Below are positions 22,990 to 34,226 of a stretch of 64,000 nucleotides of DNA, piece after piece. The DNA comes from Isoetes taiwanensis. Lineage: Eukaryota > Streptophyta > Lycopodiopsida > Isoetales > Isoetaceae. Position 1 is the first letter of the stretch. Each line of letters opens with the position of its first letter. A program made the translations under genes and the position numbers. The stretch spans positions 722,001 to 786,000 of the forward strand of contig JAJEKV010000142.1 in assembly GCA_021234155.1 (NCBI GenBank). The letters run 5' to 3'. The notes under the pieces were generated by a model. That model had not been told where the DNA came from. It worked only from the letters and a program-made list of their open reading frames with translations, and made no database searches.

Positions 22990-25480
22990 TTTTGTCGCAA
23001 GCAGTGCATGGTTGGTGAGGGCGCTGCTTGCAGCTGCTGGTGCTTCCTTCGCAGTGAAGGGCCCTCCAAGAAGGGACACCGCGCATTTTCCTGAGAACCC
23101 GTGGTTTGATGCTGATTGCAAGGCTCTAAAGAGCCAGCTGCGCTTGGTCATAGATCCACAATTGCGGCCACAGGCCCTGCAAGACTATAAGCTCTTCCTA
23201 AAAGCCAAGAAGGGGAGATACATGGCGTAAAACCCAGATGGCGCTTTGTTTGACATGCTCATGGCAGCCAAAAAGCTTTTTTGGCGTAAGGTGTTATACC
23301 GTGCGCCAAGTGTAAGTGTGGAGCAATGGATGCACCGCTTGCGAGTGAGTTATATGACCCCCGTGAGCTAATGCCGGGTCCCGGATCGTAGGAGAGGTGC
23401 CGCCTCACGCGGAGGATGTCCAGCAGGGTCTCAGGCATCTGGCAAATGGCAAGGCAAAGGATTTACAGGGGCTGCAGGCCGAGCTATTGAAATGGGGTGG
23501 CCCATCTGTGGTAGGGGCCCTGACGGTGATCATTAACCAGGCTCTGAGGGAGGGGCTCCCCCAGGAGTGGATGGTTAGTAAGGTTGTTCCCCGCTCATAA
23601 AGCCGGGTAATATTTGGATGAGCCCCGCGACCACCGGATGATTATGGTAAGCTCGCTGCTTGCAAAGCTCCCGGCGTGGGTGGTGGAGAAGAAACTCACT
23701 AAGTGGGCCGAGGAGGCAGGGTGCGTGCAATTGGCCAGTGCAGGGCTTCCCACCTCACCCACGAATCGACCATATCTTCACTTTGAGAGTGTTGATAGAG
23801 GCAAGCCGGAATGCGAGATGGACTTGTATTGCTGCTTGTATATTTTAAGTCGCATATGATACCGCCCCCCGAGACATGTTTGTATGGCGTAGGTTGCAAG
23901 AATTGCGAGTTCTATAGGAGTTGCAGAATGTGGTGCACCAGCTTTATGATGGGATTTATGCTGCACTACCTTATGAAGATCGGCGGGTAGCTAGCACTAT
24001 GGGAGTTAAGCTGTGGCGCCTGTCTCCAACGCCTTTTGGGTTGTACATTGATAGCTTGGAGACGTGGATGCAGCACCATGGGGATCCGGGGTGCAATTAT
24101 CCGATTCGACCTCCGGAGCCGCTTACTATATGCGATGATGTAGGTTTGCTAGCCCACACCTGGCCAAAGATGCAAAGAAGATTTGGATGCCCTCGGGTTC
24201 CGTGGGGCAACGGGAATGACAAAGTGGACTTGCACAAAACTAAGCTTCTCGCGATCCTTTCGCAACATCCTATCCCTGAAATATATTACAGGGGGCAGGG
24301 AAGTGGAGATGGTGCGAGCTTCAAGTATCCGGGAATTGATTTCACTACTAACATGCCGTGGGATGAGTGTGTGGATGAGGAGAGCCAAGCTTGGGGCTGG
24401 AAGGCTCTATATGCGCAAAAAAACGCGTGTTGCCGGATAGATCTCTGGATCGGGCGGGAGAGAGCACACCGTTTAGGGCTTTGGTCGAGCCGGTGCCGCT
24501 ATATGGGGTGGAGGTTTGGGGCCCAAAGCAGTTAGCAAAACACGTGGGATAGGTTGGACAGGTGCGTAAAGCTTTCTTTGACATATAGCTTGGGGAGTGA
24601 AGGACACCGCACCATATCAGATTTTGTTGTATGAGACAAGGTTCGCCTTTACAAAGATTCGCTATGCGCAGTGCATCTTACTTGCTTCCATAAGGTGGAT
24701 GGGATGGATGAGCATCGCTTGCCTCCACCGGGCCGTGTTGTTAACGCAGGCCCCCAAAGGGTCAAGAGGGTATGGGCACGAAAGCAATCGTGAAGGATGG
24801 TTTATGAGGTCTATGGATTACCAAATGATGGTGGCACCGTAGATTCTGGCGCGCAGGCCGGGCAATTGGATGCGGGCTACGCCGCCACTGCGGGATGCCT
24901 CTACTCTGCAAAGCCCAAGACAGAGCACTATCACGCCGGACACACCGCCTTGAGCATGGACCCCATCCAGTAACTTGAAAGCACACATCTCCTCGTGGAA
25001 GAAACGGAGACGGGTTCCCATTACCTCGTAATTGAAACAGTCATTGGGGTGAATGGCGTACGGGATCCCGTGGAGGAGAGGATATGTTAGTGTTGTGAGA
25101 TGCACGTGATAGAGGATGAGCACCATGCCCTCCAAACGCTGCAAAGATATACCCATGTCCGCGGTGATCTTAGATGCTCGATCACACCGCTACATCGGAT
25201 TACTCGCATCACCTATGGTAGCGCCGACCGGGAGCTTACATCCCCGCAGATTCAGGCCGCCGACTTGCTCTTCGGGGGCATGGTATTTGAGAGCCTACTG
25301 TTAGGGTTTTTCCTCCCAAGTGGGGATTTTTTCATCCGGTAGTAGGGATCTACTGCACAGTTACATTGTTTGTTTTTGGTGTTGGGGTTTTTTGGCTTTT
25401 TGCCTGTTCTCTGCATGTACCGTCTCATAGGCCTCTGGCCTCCGTGGACGTTAAAATAAACTTCCTTCCTTCCTTCCTAT
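22990..25480 (+). pseudogene. Decayed non-LTR retrotransposon (LINE), endonuclease end plus RT
   Basis: The segment is GC-richer than its neighbours and holds plus-strand fragments of one LINE ORF2 in shifting frames. The order is endonuclease C-terminal region (ENPWFDADCKALKSQLR, 23095), RT N-terminal block (LANGKAKDLQGLQAELLKWG, 23430), LREGLPQEW (23550), RT core with DTAPRDMFVWRRLQEL (about 23857), an ALPYEDRRVASTMGVK stretch (23970), and a catalytic-region DDVGLLA (24132). Downstream come LGVKDTAPYQILLYETRF (24590) and EDEHHALQ-type C-terminal motifs (25113). The 3' end is CTCTGGCCTCCGTGGACGTT, AAAATAAA and (TTCC)n at 25464-25477. The many frameshifts and stops make it inactive. Confidence 0.85.
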
Positions 25481-26084
25481 TTAACAAATTTTAGTTTGGC
25501 ATCATGTTCTTAAAGTTCTTTACCCTTCTAGGTTTTTTCCCGTGCTATCATTAGACATCATTCGCATATTTGCTATTGGGCTTTCTCTGGATATGATGCA
25601 TATTGCGTTTGGCACGCCATCGAGATTTTGCAAATGGGTTTCTATTGGATCATTTTTCATTTTTATGCTTCTCTTTATCTAGATGTGGAGTATGTATTGG
25701 ATGCATTCTAATTTTGGGCATTGTGCTAGTTTTGCGTGATTCTAGTTATATCGGGAAATCCATTTCTAGCTGGCTATTGAGAGCTTTTTGCACTTATAGT
25801 GGATCTTTTTCTATTTTTCAGATTCGACACTCTCTTATTGATCCTCCATGGGATTATAAAGCACGTGAATGTTCCCATTTTTGGGTTGCCCCTAGGGGGG
25901 CAAACCCTCGTTTATGTGGGTATGTGGGCATATTCAAGTATATGCCGGCATATACCTAGCATATCTTGATGATCTGTTAAAAATCGGGCCGCTTTGCAAG
26001 TAAATGGTCTGGTCATCCAGCCCCATTTCAGCGTGGCTATAAGCGCTTCGACCCTTCTTCTCTCCGAAGATGCTTGCAATGCTG
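25481..26084. other. No gene seen
   Basis: A T-rich stretch between the LINE tail and the PPR pseudogene, without repeats or coding motifs I can support. Confidence 0.4.
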
Positions 26085-27245
26085 TTTTAAAAGGCTTACA
26101 AACGGGGATGTAATTTCTTCGGAATGCAATGATTGCGGTTTATCTTGCGAGAATGGATTAGCAATGGAAGCCCTTAAGACCTTCAAACGATGATTTTGAT
26201 GGGTTTGAAGCCCGATAGGGCTACTTTTCTCTGCACCTTAGATGCGTGTATAAGTTCGACCTTGCTAGTACAAGGCATTCTTGTACATGCGCTTCGTTAT
26301 TAAGTATGGTTTTGAGAATGATATTGCAAAGGGCAATTCCTCATTCATATGTATGGGAAATGCAGGTTGTCCGAGCTCCTCGGGAGGCGACATTTGAGAA
26401 GATGTGCAACAAAAATGTGGTCTCTTGGACTACAATAATTGCAAATTATACTCAGTGGTTTCCCAATGGAGGCTCTCAAACTCTTTCGAAGGATGATTTC
26501 GGAGGTTGGGTTCCTAACGAAATTACCTTTGTTAATGCCATAGACGGATGTCTTTGAGATACCATCAATATCCGAGGGTGTGCTTATGCATGTCCCAAGT
26601 TCTAGAAATTGGTCCGGAGGCTAACGTGGTTGTAGTAATGCGCACTCCTTAATTTATATGTGAAATGTGGAAATCTTCAAGGTTCGTTTGCATTGTTCAA
26701 CAAAATGCAGCTCCAAAATACTGGTCTCATGGAATGTTATGATTGCGAAAGATGTGCGTAGAATGGATATGTGGCGAAGTTCTCAATCTCTTAAATAGGA
26801 TGTTGCGGCATGGTGTATGCCCGGATAAGTATACTTTTTATTACTTTTCTTTCTATAGTAGCCACAATGGTCTTCTATCCTAAGGTCACAATTATTTCAT
26901 CGCCGTCCGTGGAGATTTTCGGCAAAAACCAACAATGGAGCATTGTGGTTGTGTGGTTGATCTTTTAGGTCGTAAGGGGACAAGTGGATGAGGGAGTTGA
27001 CTTCCTTGAAAGCTTACCATTCGAATCTAATTCTACAATGTGGACAACCTTGCTTAGTGCGTGTGCAATTCTATCGATGTAAAATGGGGATCATATCTTT
27101 CGAAGCTAGCATCCGATTTGGAACCGACAAAGCATTGTCCCACGAGATCATGTTGTTAAATTTGTATGCGGCGGCTGCCGATGGGATGATGCCGGGAAGG
27201 TGAGAGTGATGTTAGAGGAGAAGATAATAAGAAGATGCAAAAGAG
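26085..27245 (+). pseudogene. PLS-type PPR protein pseudogene
   Basis: Consecutive pentatricopeptide repeats can be read on the plus strand only by changing frame several times. Recognisable pieces are GLKPDRATFLCTLDACISS (26195-26265), NSLIHMYGKC-like sequence near 26330, CNKNVVSWTTIIANYTQ (26405), PNEITFVNAIDGC (26512), CGNLQGSFALFNKMQ (26670), and then an E-domain-like end with LESLPFESNSTMWTTLL (27005). The last piece reads DDAGKVRVMLEEKIIRRCK near 27190. The parent would be an organelle-targeted RNA-binding protein of the PLS class, usually an RNA-editing factor. The frame breaks and missing N terminus make it non-functional. No DYW domain is seen. Confidence 0.8.
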
Positions 27246-27679
27246 AGCATTCCAAGTTAAATGGTGAGAGTACAAATATGGATGCAATCACTCTGCATTG
27301 CAGACAATCCATTGATAATTCTCAAGAACAGAGGAAACAAAGTTGCGTATTAAACGGGAGCAAATCATCGAAACGAGAGCGAAAGGAATATTCCTCAAAG
27401 ATTCCCTTTTTTTTTTTACAAAAAGGGGGTAAAATGAGGTTAAAAAAAAAAAGATGCATGAAATTCTATTTTGACCCCCCCAAAAGTGACTAATTTTTTT
27501 GTGCAACGAAAGAATTGACTTTTTTAAAGTGTCATTTTTCTTAGCAAATAGAATGTTGTTGAAGTATATTTTACGAGAGAAAACCTAATTTCAGAGGATA
27601 AAATATTTAACAAAAATTGAAGTTAGTCCATAACCTAAACTCAGAGTATTCTCAAAATTTGAAGATAGAATCTTCATAT
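27246..27679. other. AT-rich spacer
   Basis: Contains T and A homopolymer runs near 27405-27450 and a CCCCCCC run at 27475, but no coding region. It separates the PPR pseudogene from the minus-strand DUF7869-like pseudogene. Confidence 0.4.
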
Positions 27680-30600
27680 TCACATGCAAAATTCTGATCT
27701 TTTTCTAAGACTTCGGTTATGTGCAAAAGTATGAGGAGTGATGAAGGAAGGATCCGGGGCGTCATCATGTTCATTTATGCCATCCTCATCACCTTCACTT
27801 CTTTCAATCACTAGAGGAAGTGCTTGAGTTATCTTCCTCATCACTATCAACGGATGGTGTAGCATTGCCACCACCTTCTTCATCCTCTTCTTACGTAATT
27901 ACAAGCTTTTTAAGCAAATTGATAGTCCTCGGGCGTAGACGATTGTCGATTTCAATTTAAAATCATAGCACAATATAGTCCGTCATTAAGGATCAGCTCA
28001 TCCCTACAACCCACCTTCTTGGACTTTCTCCCTTTTCCTTGGCTTCTCATTTCTAACTCATATCTACCTTCAAAAGCATTTTTACGAAATGTTGCAAGCC
28101 AATGAATCTTGAGTTTAGTGACTAAGCCTTCCTCCTTGACCGTGTCAAGCACTTTTGCTATCCGAAGGTCGACCTTTGTCATCCTCCTCGGTTGGAAGAG
28201 CAATTAGCATACCCTTGGTAATTTCGTGATATTACCTTGAGGCTCATTCTGCGTCTTGGTCCGAGGTACATGACTCGATCCTCGTCTTCTTCTTCTAGGA
28301 GGGTGCTAATGTAGCATTGCTTGGACCTCGCTTGGTGCTGGGGTTGATGGAAGGTGTTAGGCCATCCAAATGGTTCTTGCAACCTGTCTTAGAGCTATAT
28401 TTTTCACAACAATTTTACGTTAGAAAAGAAATTACTCCACCACATCCCATCTTCTTCTAAGAAGTACTTAAAGCTTGAGGAAATTCCATTTTCAATGGCT
28501 TTTAAGGATGACTTCTGAGGTACTTTTCTTACGCTTGGACTCCTTAGGATTTTTGAGAGGAAGTTGCTCGTACGTTCTATGAAGGAAGTGTCCTGAATAT
28601 ATTTAAGGAAGCGTAATCCCTCTGGTGGACTCCAAATCCTTAGTTGTAGTATACTTCTTCCCCCGTAAGAAACTTCGCCATCCTTCAAGTAGAACTTGAT
28701 ATGATGTTGAAAGGTGAGATCATTCAACTTGTTCCACGGCTTGTTCTCTGTCATCGAACGTTGAGAAAAAAAAACTCTCTGAAATCAGCCAGTCTCTTTA
28801 AGAAGATCGACCATTGGAGTAGGAGTGTAAGAATCTTCAATAATTGAACTAAAGAAGGAAGACGAAAAGCCTTCTTCCTTCTAAAACGCATTTAAAATCT
28901 GGCGAACATTTGGTCAATCGATCATGAGTGTGTCCTACAAGTAAGAAACCGAACTTCACTTTTCTAAAGATCCCTAGCTCCACTAACATGGCACAAGATG
29001 CACATAAAGAGTGTTTGATTCTTGTTCTCCCTTGTAGTATTGTCAAGTTGCGGATAAAGCATAATCAAGCGGTAATTGCTCTTGCTCGCCACGGGACCTT
29101 GTTAAGAATTGTGATTGTGAGGTTGGTCACCATGCAAGTTTGGATCGTCAAAATACTTTGCACTTTAGACTTCCTTTGAAGACCATAGCTCCTACAAGGT
29201 GGACCTTAACAAAACATTCCTCCGCACATCTTTAGGAATGTTCAAGAAATGTGGTAGAGTAGTTTTTTTGGTCCATTCCATCAATCACAAACAGACATAT
29301 ATTTGCGATTGGACGTTCAAGAGCTTTTTTTCCGTGTTTGGCAAGCTTTCTTCTCTCTGCCGCTTGTTGTTCACGATGTCCGGCAAGGTTTTGTTGCACA
29401 ATATCCGTAGAAGAAATAAGGTCAAAGCATTTTTTTTTTTACAAGTGAGAGATTGAAGAACATGAGCTTACTTCTTTCGACCTCTCTTTTTTGCGGTTTC
29501 TCTTTCACTTTTTAATTCTCGCGCACCTTGAGCAAAATGCGGACATTACGTGTCTCCTCGAAATTTTCACTAAACCGAATTCACTTTTCCACAGTCGGGT
29601 GAAGTGTGAGTAAGAGATGTGTGCTGAGTGCAAGTCTCTTTGTACTCATTAAAACATCTTTTGGTGATGTTATCGGTTAAATGATACATGTTGCTATTAG
29701 GCAGACTTCTCACATGTTTCTCTAAAATATTTCTCCATCCATGACACAAAAAGCAAAGGACATGCATGGTTACAACTCTTCTTGGTCCACAATGATCATC
29801 AATTGCTTGGATTTTTGTCCGATTATTTGTGTATTCTAGACATTACGGTGGACCCTAAACGGTGGACAACCATAAAGCATTTCGGCAAACTTCTTGACGG
29901 TTAATGTAGTGCAAGAAGGTGTTGCGGTCTGCCTTACATGATAGGCCAAGTAGGCATTCTGGTCAATAATGTCATTGAACTCGTAGTTGTCTCTAATTGC
30001 TCGTAATTTAGACATGTTAAATTTGTTGATACAACCCAATGAGCAGCATTTACTTCTTAAAGTCTTCTCATTTTATGCTTTCGTCCATAAGGTTTCTTCT
30101 TCTTCTGGAGGAGCATGCTCTCAAACTATAATCCACCTTGAATTTCTTGGTGGACCAAGCTAGAGAACGTGTAATCTCGTTGCGCTTAGTTGGTGTCTTC
30201 ATCTTCTGAAGAGAGTTCTACTCAAAGGTGACCTCCTCCGCTCTTAGTGTGGTGTGCTTGTAGAGGAGAACAAACCACGTGAAGTTGTACCCGGATAAGG
30301 CGGAGGTGCAGTGTTGAATGAAGGAGATGGGCCAGCATATGATGTGCCAGCGAAAGTTGTTGTAGCGTCTTCACAGGGAGTTCGATCAAACATATCTCTT
30401 ATAGCAGGCTGAAATTCTGCAAACCCATGTGTCACCACGTTTGTGTGAAGAGGAGTAGATGCTGCAGGGTCGTCTTCATTTGTAGTGAAATCGTGATGGG
30501 AGAAACGATGGAGAATCTCGCAGTCTTCAGAACGTGCTGTATTCTTGGCATGTGTAAGTGAAGATGGAGAAACAACAAACTACGGAGGTAGTCCGTTCGA

Positions 30601-30912
30601 AAAAATTTCTTTGAGGTCGAGCCATTGTAGTGTCGGGATGGTACAAATGGTGGTGGAAGATTGCTACGTGCAGGGTGAGGGTTGGAAAGGTGGTGGCAGC
30701 CGGGTTTCCCTCTTGGACTTGGAGAGGGCTGGGAAAGGTGGTGGCAGTCTACTAGTTCTTGGACTCGAGTGTCTTCGAAGCAACAAAGACCTTGTCGGTA
30801 GGTGTTGAAGAAGCATCTCCGTCTTGTGTTCCATCCAAGTAGAGGTACTTGGGCAAACAAATGGTGGTGGAAGTTTGTTCACGAAGCGGTTAACCATGTC
30901 AAACAACTGCAA
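27680..30912 (-). pseudogene. DUF7869-like protein pseudogene
   Basis: A long minus-strand gene broken into many frames. Near 30912-30240 there is a proline-rich N-terminal part with repeated LPPPF blocks. At about 30040-29840 a segment reads GCINKFNMSKLRAIRDNYEF, which resembles the Cys-containing region before DUF7869 domains. At about 29070-28900 the domain hallmark can be read across frames: LDNTTRENKNQTLF, then FGFLLVGHTHD and DQMFARF. A basic C-terminal region follows to 27680. DUF7869 proteins occur in repetitive families in animals, fungi and protists and are often transposon-associated; the enzymatic role is not established to my knowledge. The 5' end faces the plus-strand ParB-like gene across about 320 bp, as expected for a divergent pair. 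Confidence 0.65.
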
Positions 30913-31232
30913 AAAATTGTGGGCTTGTTACTAACTCACAAGTCGATTGGACTAATGATATTCGAGAATACAAATGCTATTCTGGAATAGTATTTTGTGT
31001 GCAGCATTTGCCGTGTGTGTGCAAAGATGCTATTCCAGAATACACTTATCCAGAGTGTTTGGACAAGACGTATTCCGCATCACATAGAAAAAGACAACTG
31101 ACAGTGGCCTACCTTTAAAAAGGAAAAATTCGAAATTTCGATTCGTATTCCGCTTTCAGAGATTTAGTCGCCAGCCCGAGCGCCTTCCGATCAATATACA
31201 TTTGCTGTATTCCGATTTACATAGCGAAAAGA
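30913..31232. promoter_or_regulatory. Divergent intergenic region with TATTCC half-sites
   Basis: This 320-bp gap between two divergent genes contains degenerate forms of the palindrome found in the adjacent arrays: TATTCTGGAATA (about 30978), TATTCCAGAATACA (about 31031) and TATTCCG half-sites at 31070, 31147 and 31209. It probably holds both promoters, but no clear TATA box could be assigned. Confidence 0.4.
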
Positions 31233-33565
31233 ATGGACAGGTAAGCATGTAAAGTACATAGTACGTCTTTCTTTTGTTCTCGATTTATACAGGCCAAAGT
31301 GTATTCCCGAATACACTTTGCCCATCTCAACAAAGACCAAAGTGTATTCGGAATACACTTTGCTTATCGGTTATGTGCAAAGTGTATTCGAATACACTTT
31401 GCCCTTCGGCGAAGAGCAAAGTGTATTCCTGAATACACTTTGCTTATCTTAGAAAAGCAAAGTGTATTCGATACACTTTGCTCTTGACGGAATACACTTT
31501 TGCTCTTTCGGCATTGAGCAAAGTGTATTCGAAATACACTTTTCTCTTCTCCGAAGAATCAAAGTGTATTCCGAATACACTTTGCACTTGGCGATAAAGC
31601 AAAGTGTATTCCGTAATACATCAGGCTTGTAATTTTTAGAGCGCTTTGCTTTTTGCACTAAGATAACACACTTTTTAGCTGCAACATACCACTTTTTAGG
31701 TTAAAAATAACACTTTCGAGTCCAAATAAGGCACAAAAAAATGACTTAGAGTGACAATATTTTAGCTTGTTTTCCTGTCTTTTCTTGGCCTTCTGGGCAC
31801 AAGTTTAGTAAATGTTATTCTGGAATACAACTTTCGTTTGAATTTCTGTCTTCACAAGGTAGTTTTCAACGTTTCAGTGGCAGGGAAGAAGGAAGCAAGA
31901 AGGCTTCAAAAAAATCTCACAAGCCTAAGCGTCCACACCCTCAGAAGCACACCGCTGACACGGACGCCCCCGCTATTTACGAGAATTTTCAAACGCAGTG
32001 GTTCGTGACCAGGGGTGCAGATGGAAAATACAGCACACTGACGTTTCTGTACGTCTGTAAAAGTGCTGGTAACAAAAGGTACGCCGACTCCGAGTTTGTT
32101 AACCTTGGGACAATAAAAGATGTCTCTGAGGTTGCCGGACAAGGAGGTCAGGTGGGGAGGCTTTCCTTCAAGACCTCCCAAGGCTTTATTGTTGTGGACA
32201 TCGCATTCTTTAAAATTGTCAGTGTGCAACCACCGGCACTGTACAAATTTTTTTCACACTACCGGCTAAAACGAAGCCTGTGTTCATTAATTAGGCAGGT
32301 TTGTTCCAGCACAAGCGAGGACTTTCCTGTCAGTGAGTCCGAGCAATCAGATGGAGAAAGGTCACAATCACCACCTTCTGCTAGTTCTTCAGGGAGGTCA
32401 TCAGATAGAGGTTCTGAGGAACAAGACGAGGAAGAAATCACTGTGCAGCCAAAAAAACTTAGCAGGCCAAGGCAAACGATAGCTGCTAAAGAACCAAAGA
32501 AGTTTAAGGTATGAGGGAGCTTGTGGTTGCCGACATCGCTGGAGGAACAACCAAAACGAAGAAGGGAAGGGGCAAGGCTCCCTGGGTGGCCATTAAAGAA
32601 AAGAAGGTGGACAAGACCTCGAGAGGATGGAACAAATAAATCTTAACAAGTATGTTCAAGGGTAATATACTTGCCAAGAACATCCATGAGGTTGCCACCA
32701 AAGAATGAAGTCGTAAAGCCCCCTCAGTTCAAAAATCTATGCCAACCACTTAAGAAACCTGAAAGATAGAATAAGGAGCAATCCCAATGCCCACGCTGTT
32801 CCAATTGTCGCTCTTGTTGACAGATCCCAATGCATGGACCCCAAGGACTATGACAGGGAAAAATGCAGATATCTACATGCACTACGCCCTAGGGGGTAAC
32901 CACAGGTTTAAAGCAAGAAGGCGGTTGTACAAGGAGAAAAAGAACCCGAGATATCTTTCTCTGTTTCTTTCTACCGCTTTTCAAGGGCCCCGACAGATGA
33001 AGAAGCGAAGATCGCTTATAACACGCATAATCGACATAACGAGTACAAGCTTAAAATGAGCTTCGTGGACAAAATCAGGTTCATGCAGGGGGTATATTAT
33101 ATTCAAAGAAAAATATGGAGAAGAATTGAAGAAACCAAAGAAAATCTCTAGAACTAAAGGAAGCGTGTCCGTGGAGTGTTTGCCTCAAATATGACGAGGG
33201 CTAACAAAAGGCGCTCTCATACCACATGACAACTGGTTTCAATTAGCCTTCGTGAGACAATGCAGAGTAAGTTTCTTTTTATTGAATACCCCCGCAACCA
33301 TCCCAATCGACATTGCTTGTTATCTAGCAGATATGGGACCCGCAAAGCGAAATATTTAGCATGTTTGAACGTGGTGAACCCGAAAAGTAAAGGAAAGGTC
33401 GCCGAGAAGAAAAAGGGTTCTGACGTCCCTAAAAAGGAAATGACCATAACTGTGTGGAGAGAAATGCAGGGCTTTACAGACCTCGACATACTCGAAAGGC
33501 TTCTGCAGAAGGTTGTGGACAAAGAATTCACGCTTGAAGAAATGTCCAAAGAGCTGCACAAGTAA
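31233..33565 (+). pseudogene. Gene with ParB-like segment, degraded
   Basis: Exon 1 is ATGGACAG (31233-31240). A 637-bp intron (GTAAGC..TTTCAG, 31241-31877) follows and contains the left palindrome array. Exon 2 runs in frame from 31878 to about 32510. It encodes a basic Lys/His-rich N terminus (SKKASKKSHKPKRPHPQKH), a compact region (QWFVTRGADGKYSTLTF), and a Ser/Glu-rich acidic tail before RPRQTIAAKEPKKFK. Beyond 32510 the frame breaks repeatedly, yet similar composition continues. At 32740-32960 it reads HLRNLKDRIRSNPNAHAVPI, VALVDR and then LGGNHRFKARRRL, which resembles the N-terminal ParB/sulfiredoxin fold with its GxHR-type motif. Next come EEAKIAYNTHNRHNEYKLKM near 33000 and a charged C-terminal part ending at 33565. 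ParB relationship is inference from motif spacing. Confidence 0.5.
31296..31620. repeat. Palindrome array, left (about 9 sites, 40-bp period)
   Basis: Six complete palindromes, AAAGTGTATTC joined to its reverse complement with 0-2 central bases, start at 31296, 31339, 31379, 31418, 31459 and 31561. A slightly imperfect one is at 31520, and half-sites lie at about 31489 and 31601. Spacing is 39-43 bp. Several spacers are themselves imperfect hairpins (GCCCTTCGGCGAAGAGC; GCTCTTTCGGCATTGAGC). The array sits inside intron 1 of the ParB-like gene. Confidence 0.95.
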
Positions 33566-33604
33566 GAACTACAAAACATTCTTTCCCGTTTTTGTTAGTT
33601 TGGA

Positions 33605-33630
33605 CGTAGTGTATTCCAGAATACACTACG
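33605..33630. repeat. Isolated palindrome of the array family
   Basis: CGTAGTGTATTCC followed by its near-perfect reverse complement lies 40 bp after the end of the ParB-like frame. A MITE inserted ten bases further on separates it from the right array. Confidence 0.9.
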
Positions 33631-33639
33631 TCTTAATTT

Positions 33640-33962
33640 GGGTGAAAGCATGCTACGGTGTACCACTTTTGGAACCCTCAAAAGTACCTACACTGGGTAC
33701 TTTTAAAACTGGTACTTTCTGTTTTTTCTTTCCATTAAAATCAATCCAAAAATTTTGAATTGAAGGTCAATAAAATATGAATCTATAGTATTAGAGCATA
33801 ACAATACTACTAGAGACTAAGATGAATGAATCAACTCTCAAACTTATTGTTTATTAAGACATTTATGCAAGTTCCCAGTACCCAGTGCTAGGTACTTTTC
33901 TGGGTAGTTTCGCACTCCCTAAAAAGAACTTTAGATGGTACACCTCTAGCATGCTTTCACCC
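33640..33962. mobile_element. 323-bp MITE, copy 1
   Basis: Terminal inverted repeats start GGGTGAAAGCATGCTA and include GGTGTACCA. The flanking ATTT at 33636-33639 and 33963-33966 is a 4-bp target duplication. A second copy of identical length is at 58177-58499. There is no coding capacity. It interrupts the right-hand palindrome array. Confidence 0.92.
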
Positions 33963-33973
33963 ATTTGTAAAAC

Positions 33974-34197
33974 AAAGTGTATTCCGGAATACACTTTGGC
34001 TTCGGAGTGTTAGCCAAAGTGTATTCCGGAATACACTTTAGCTTCAAGGAGGCAACCAAAGTGTATTCCGTGGCCTTGGATTGTTAGTTAAAGTGTATTC
34101 CGGAATACACTTTAGCTTCGAAGGGTCAATCAAAGTGTATTCCGGAATACACTTTGGCTTGCATGCCTCGGCCACAGCGTATTCTCGAATACCCTTT
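33974..34197. repeat. Palindrome array, right (about 6 sites, 42-bp period)
   Basis: Perfect palindromes built from AAAGTGTATTCC plus its reverse complement start at 33974, 34016, 34090 and 34132. There is a half-site at 34058 and a diverged copy at about 34174. Most intervals are 42 bp. The array ends about 30 bp before the left terminal repeat of the retroelement. Confidence 0.95.
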
Positions 34198-34226
34198 GTT
34201 TACAAACTTTGAGATGCGTGTTCCAG

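Noticed and set aside
31299-31658. Cys-rich ORFs on both strands over the palindrome array
   Set aside because: They are by-products of the repeat, reading in parallel on both strands.
31296-34197. CRISPR-like appearance of regularly spaced repeats
   Set aside because: The repeats are palindromes with short, related spacers in a plant intron, with no leader and no cas genes.
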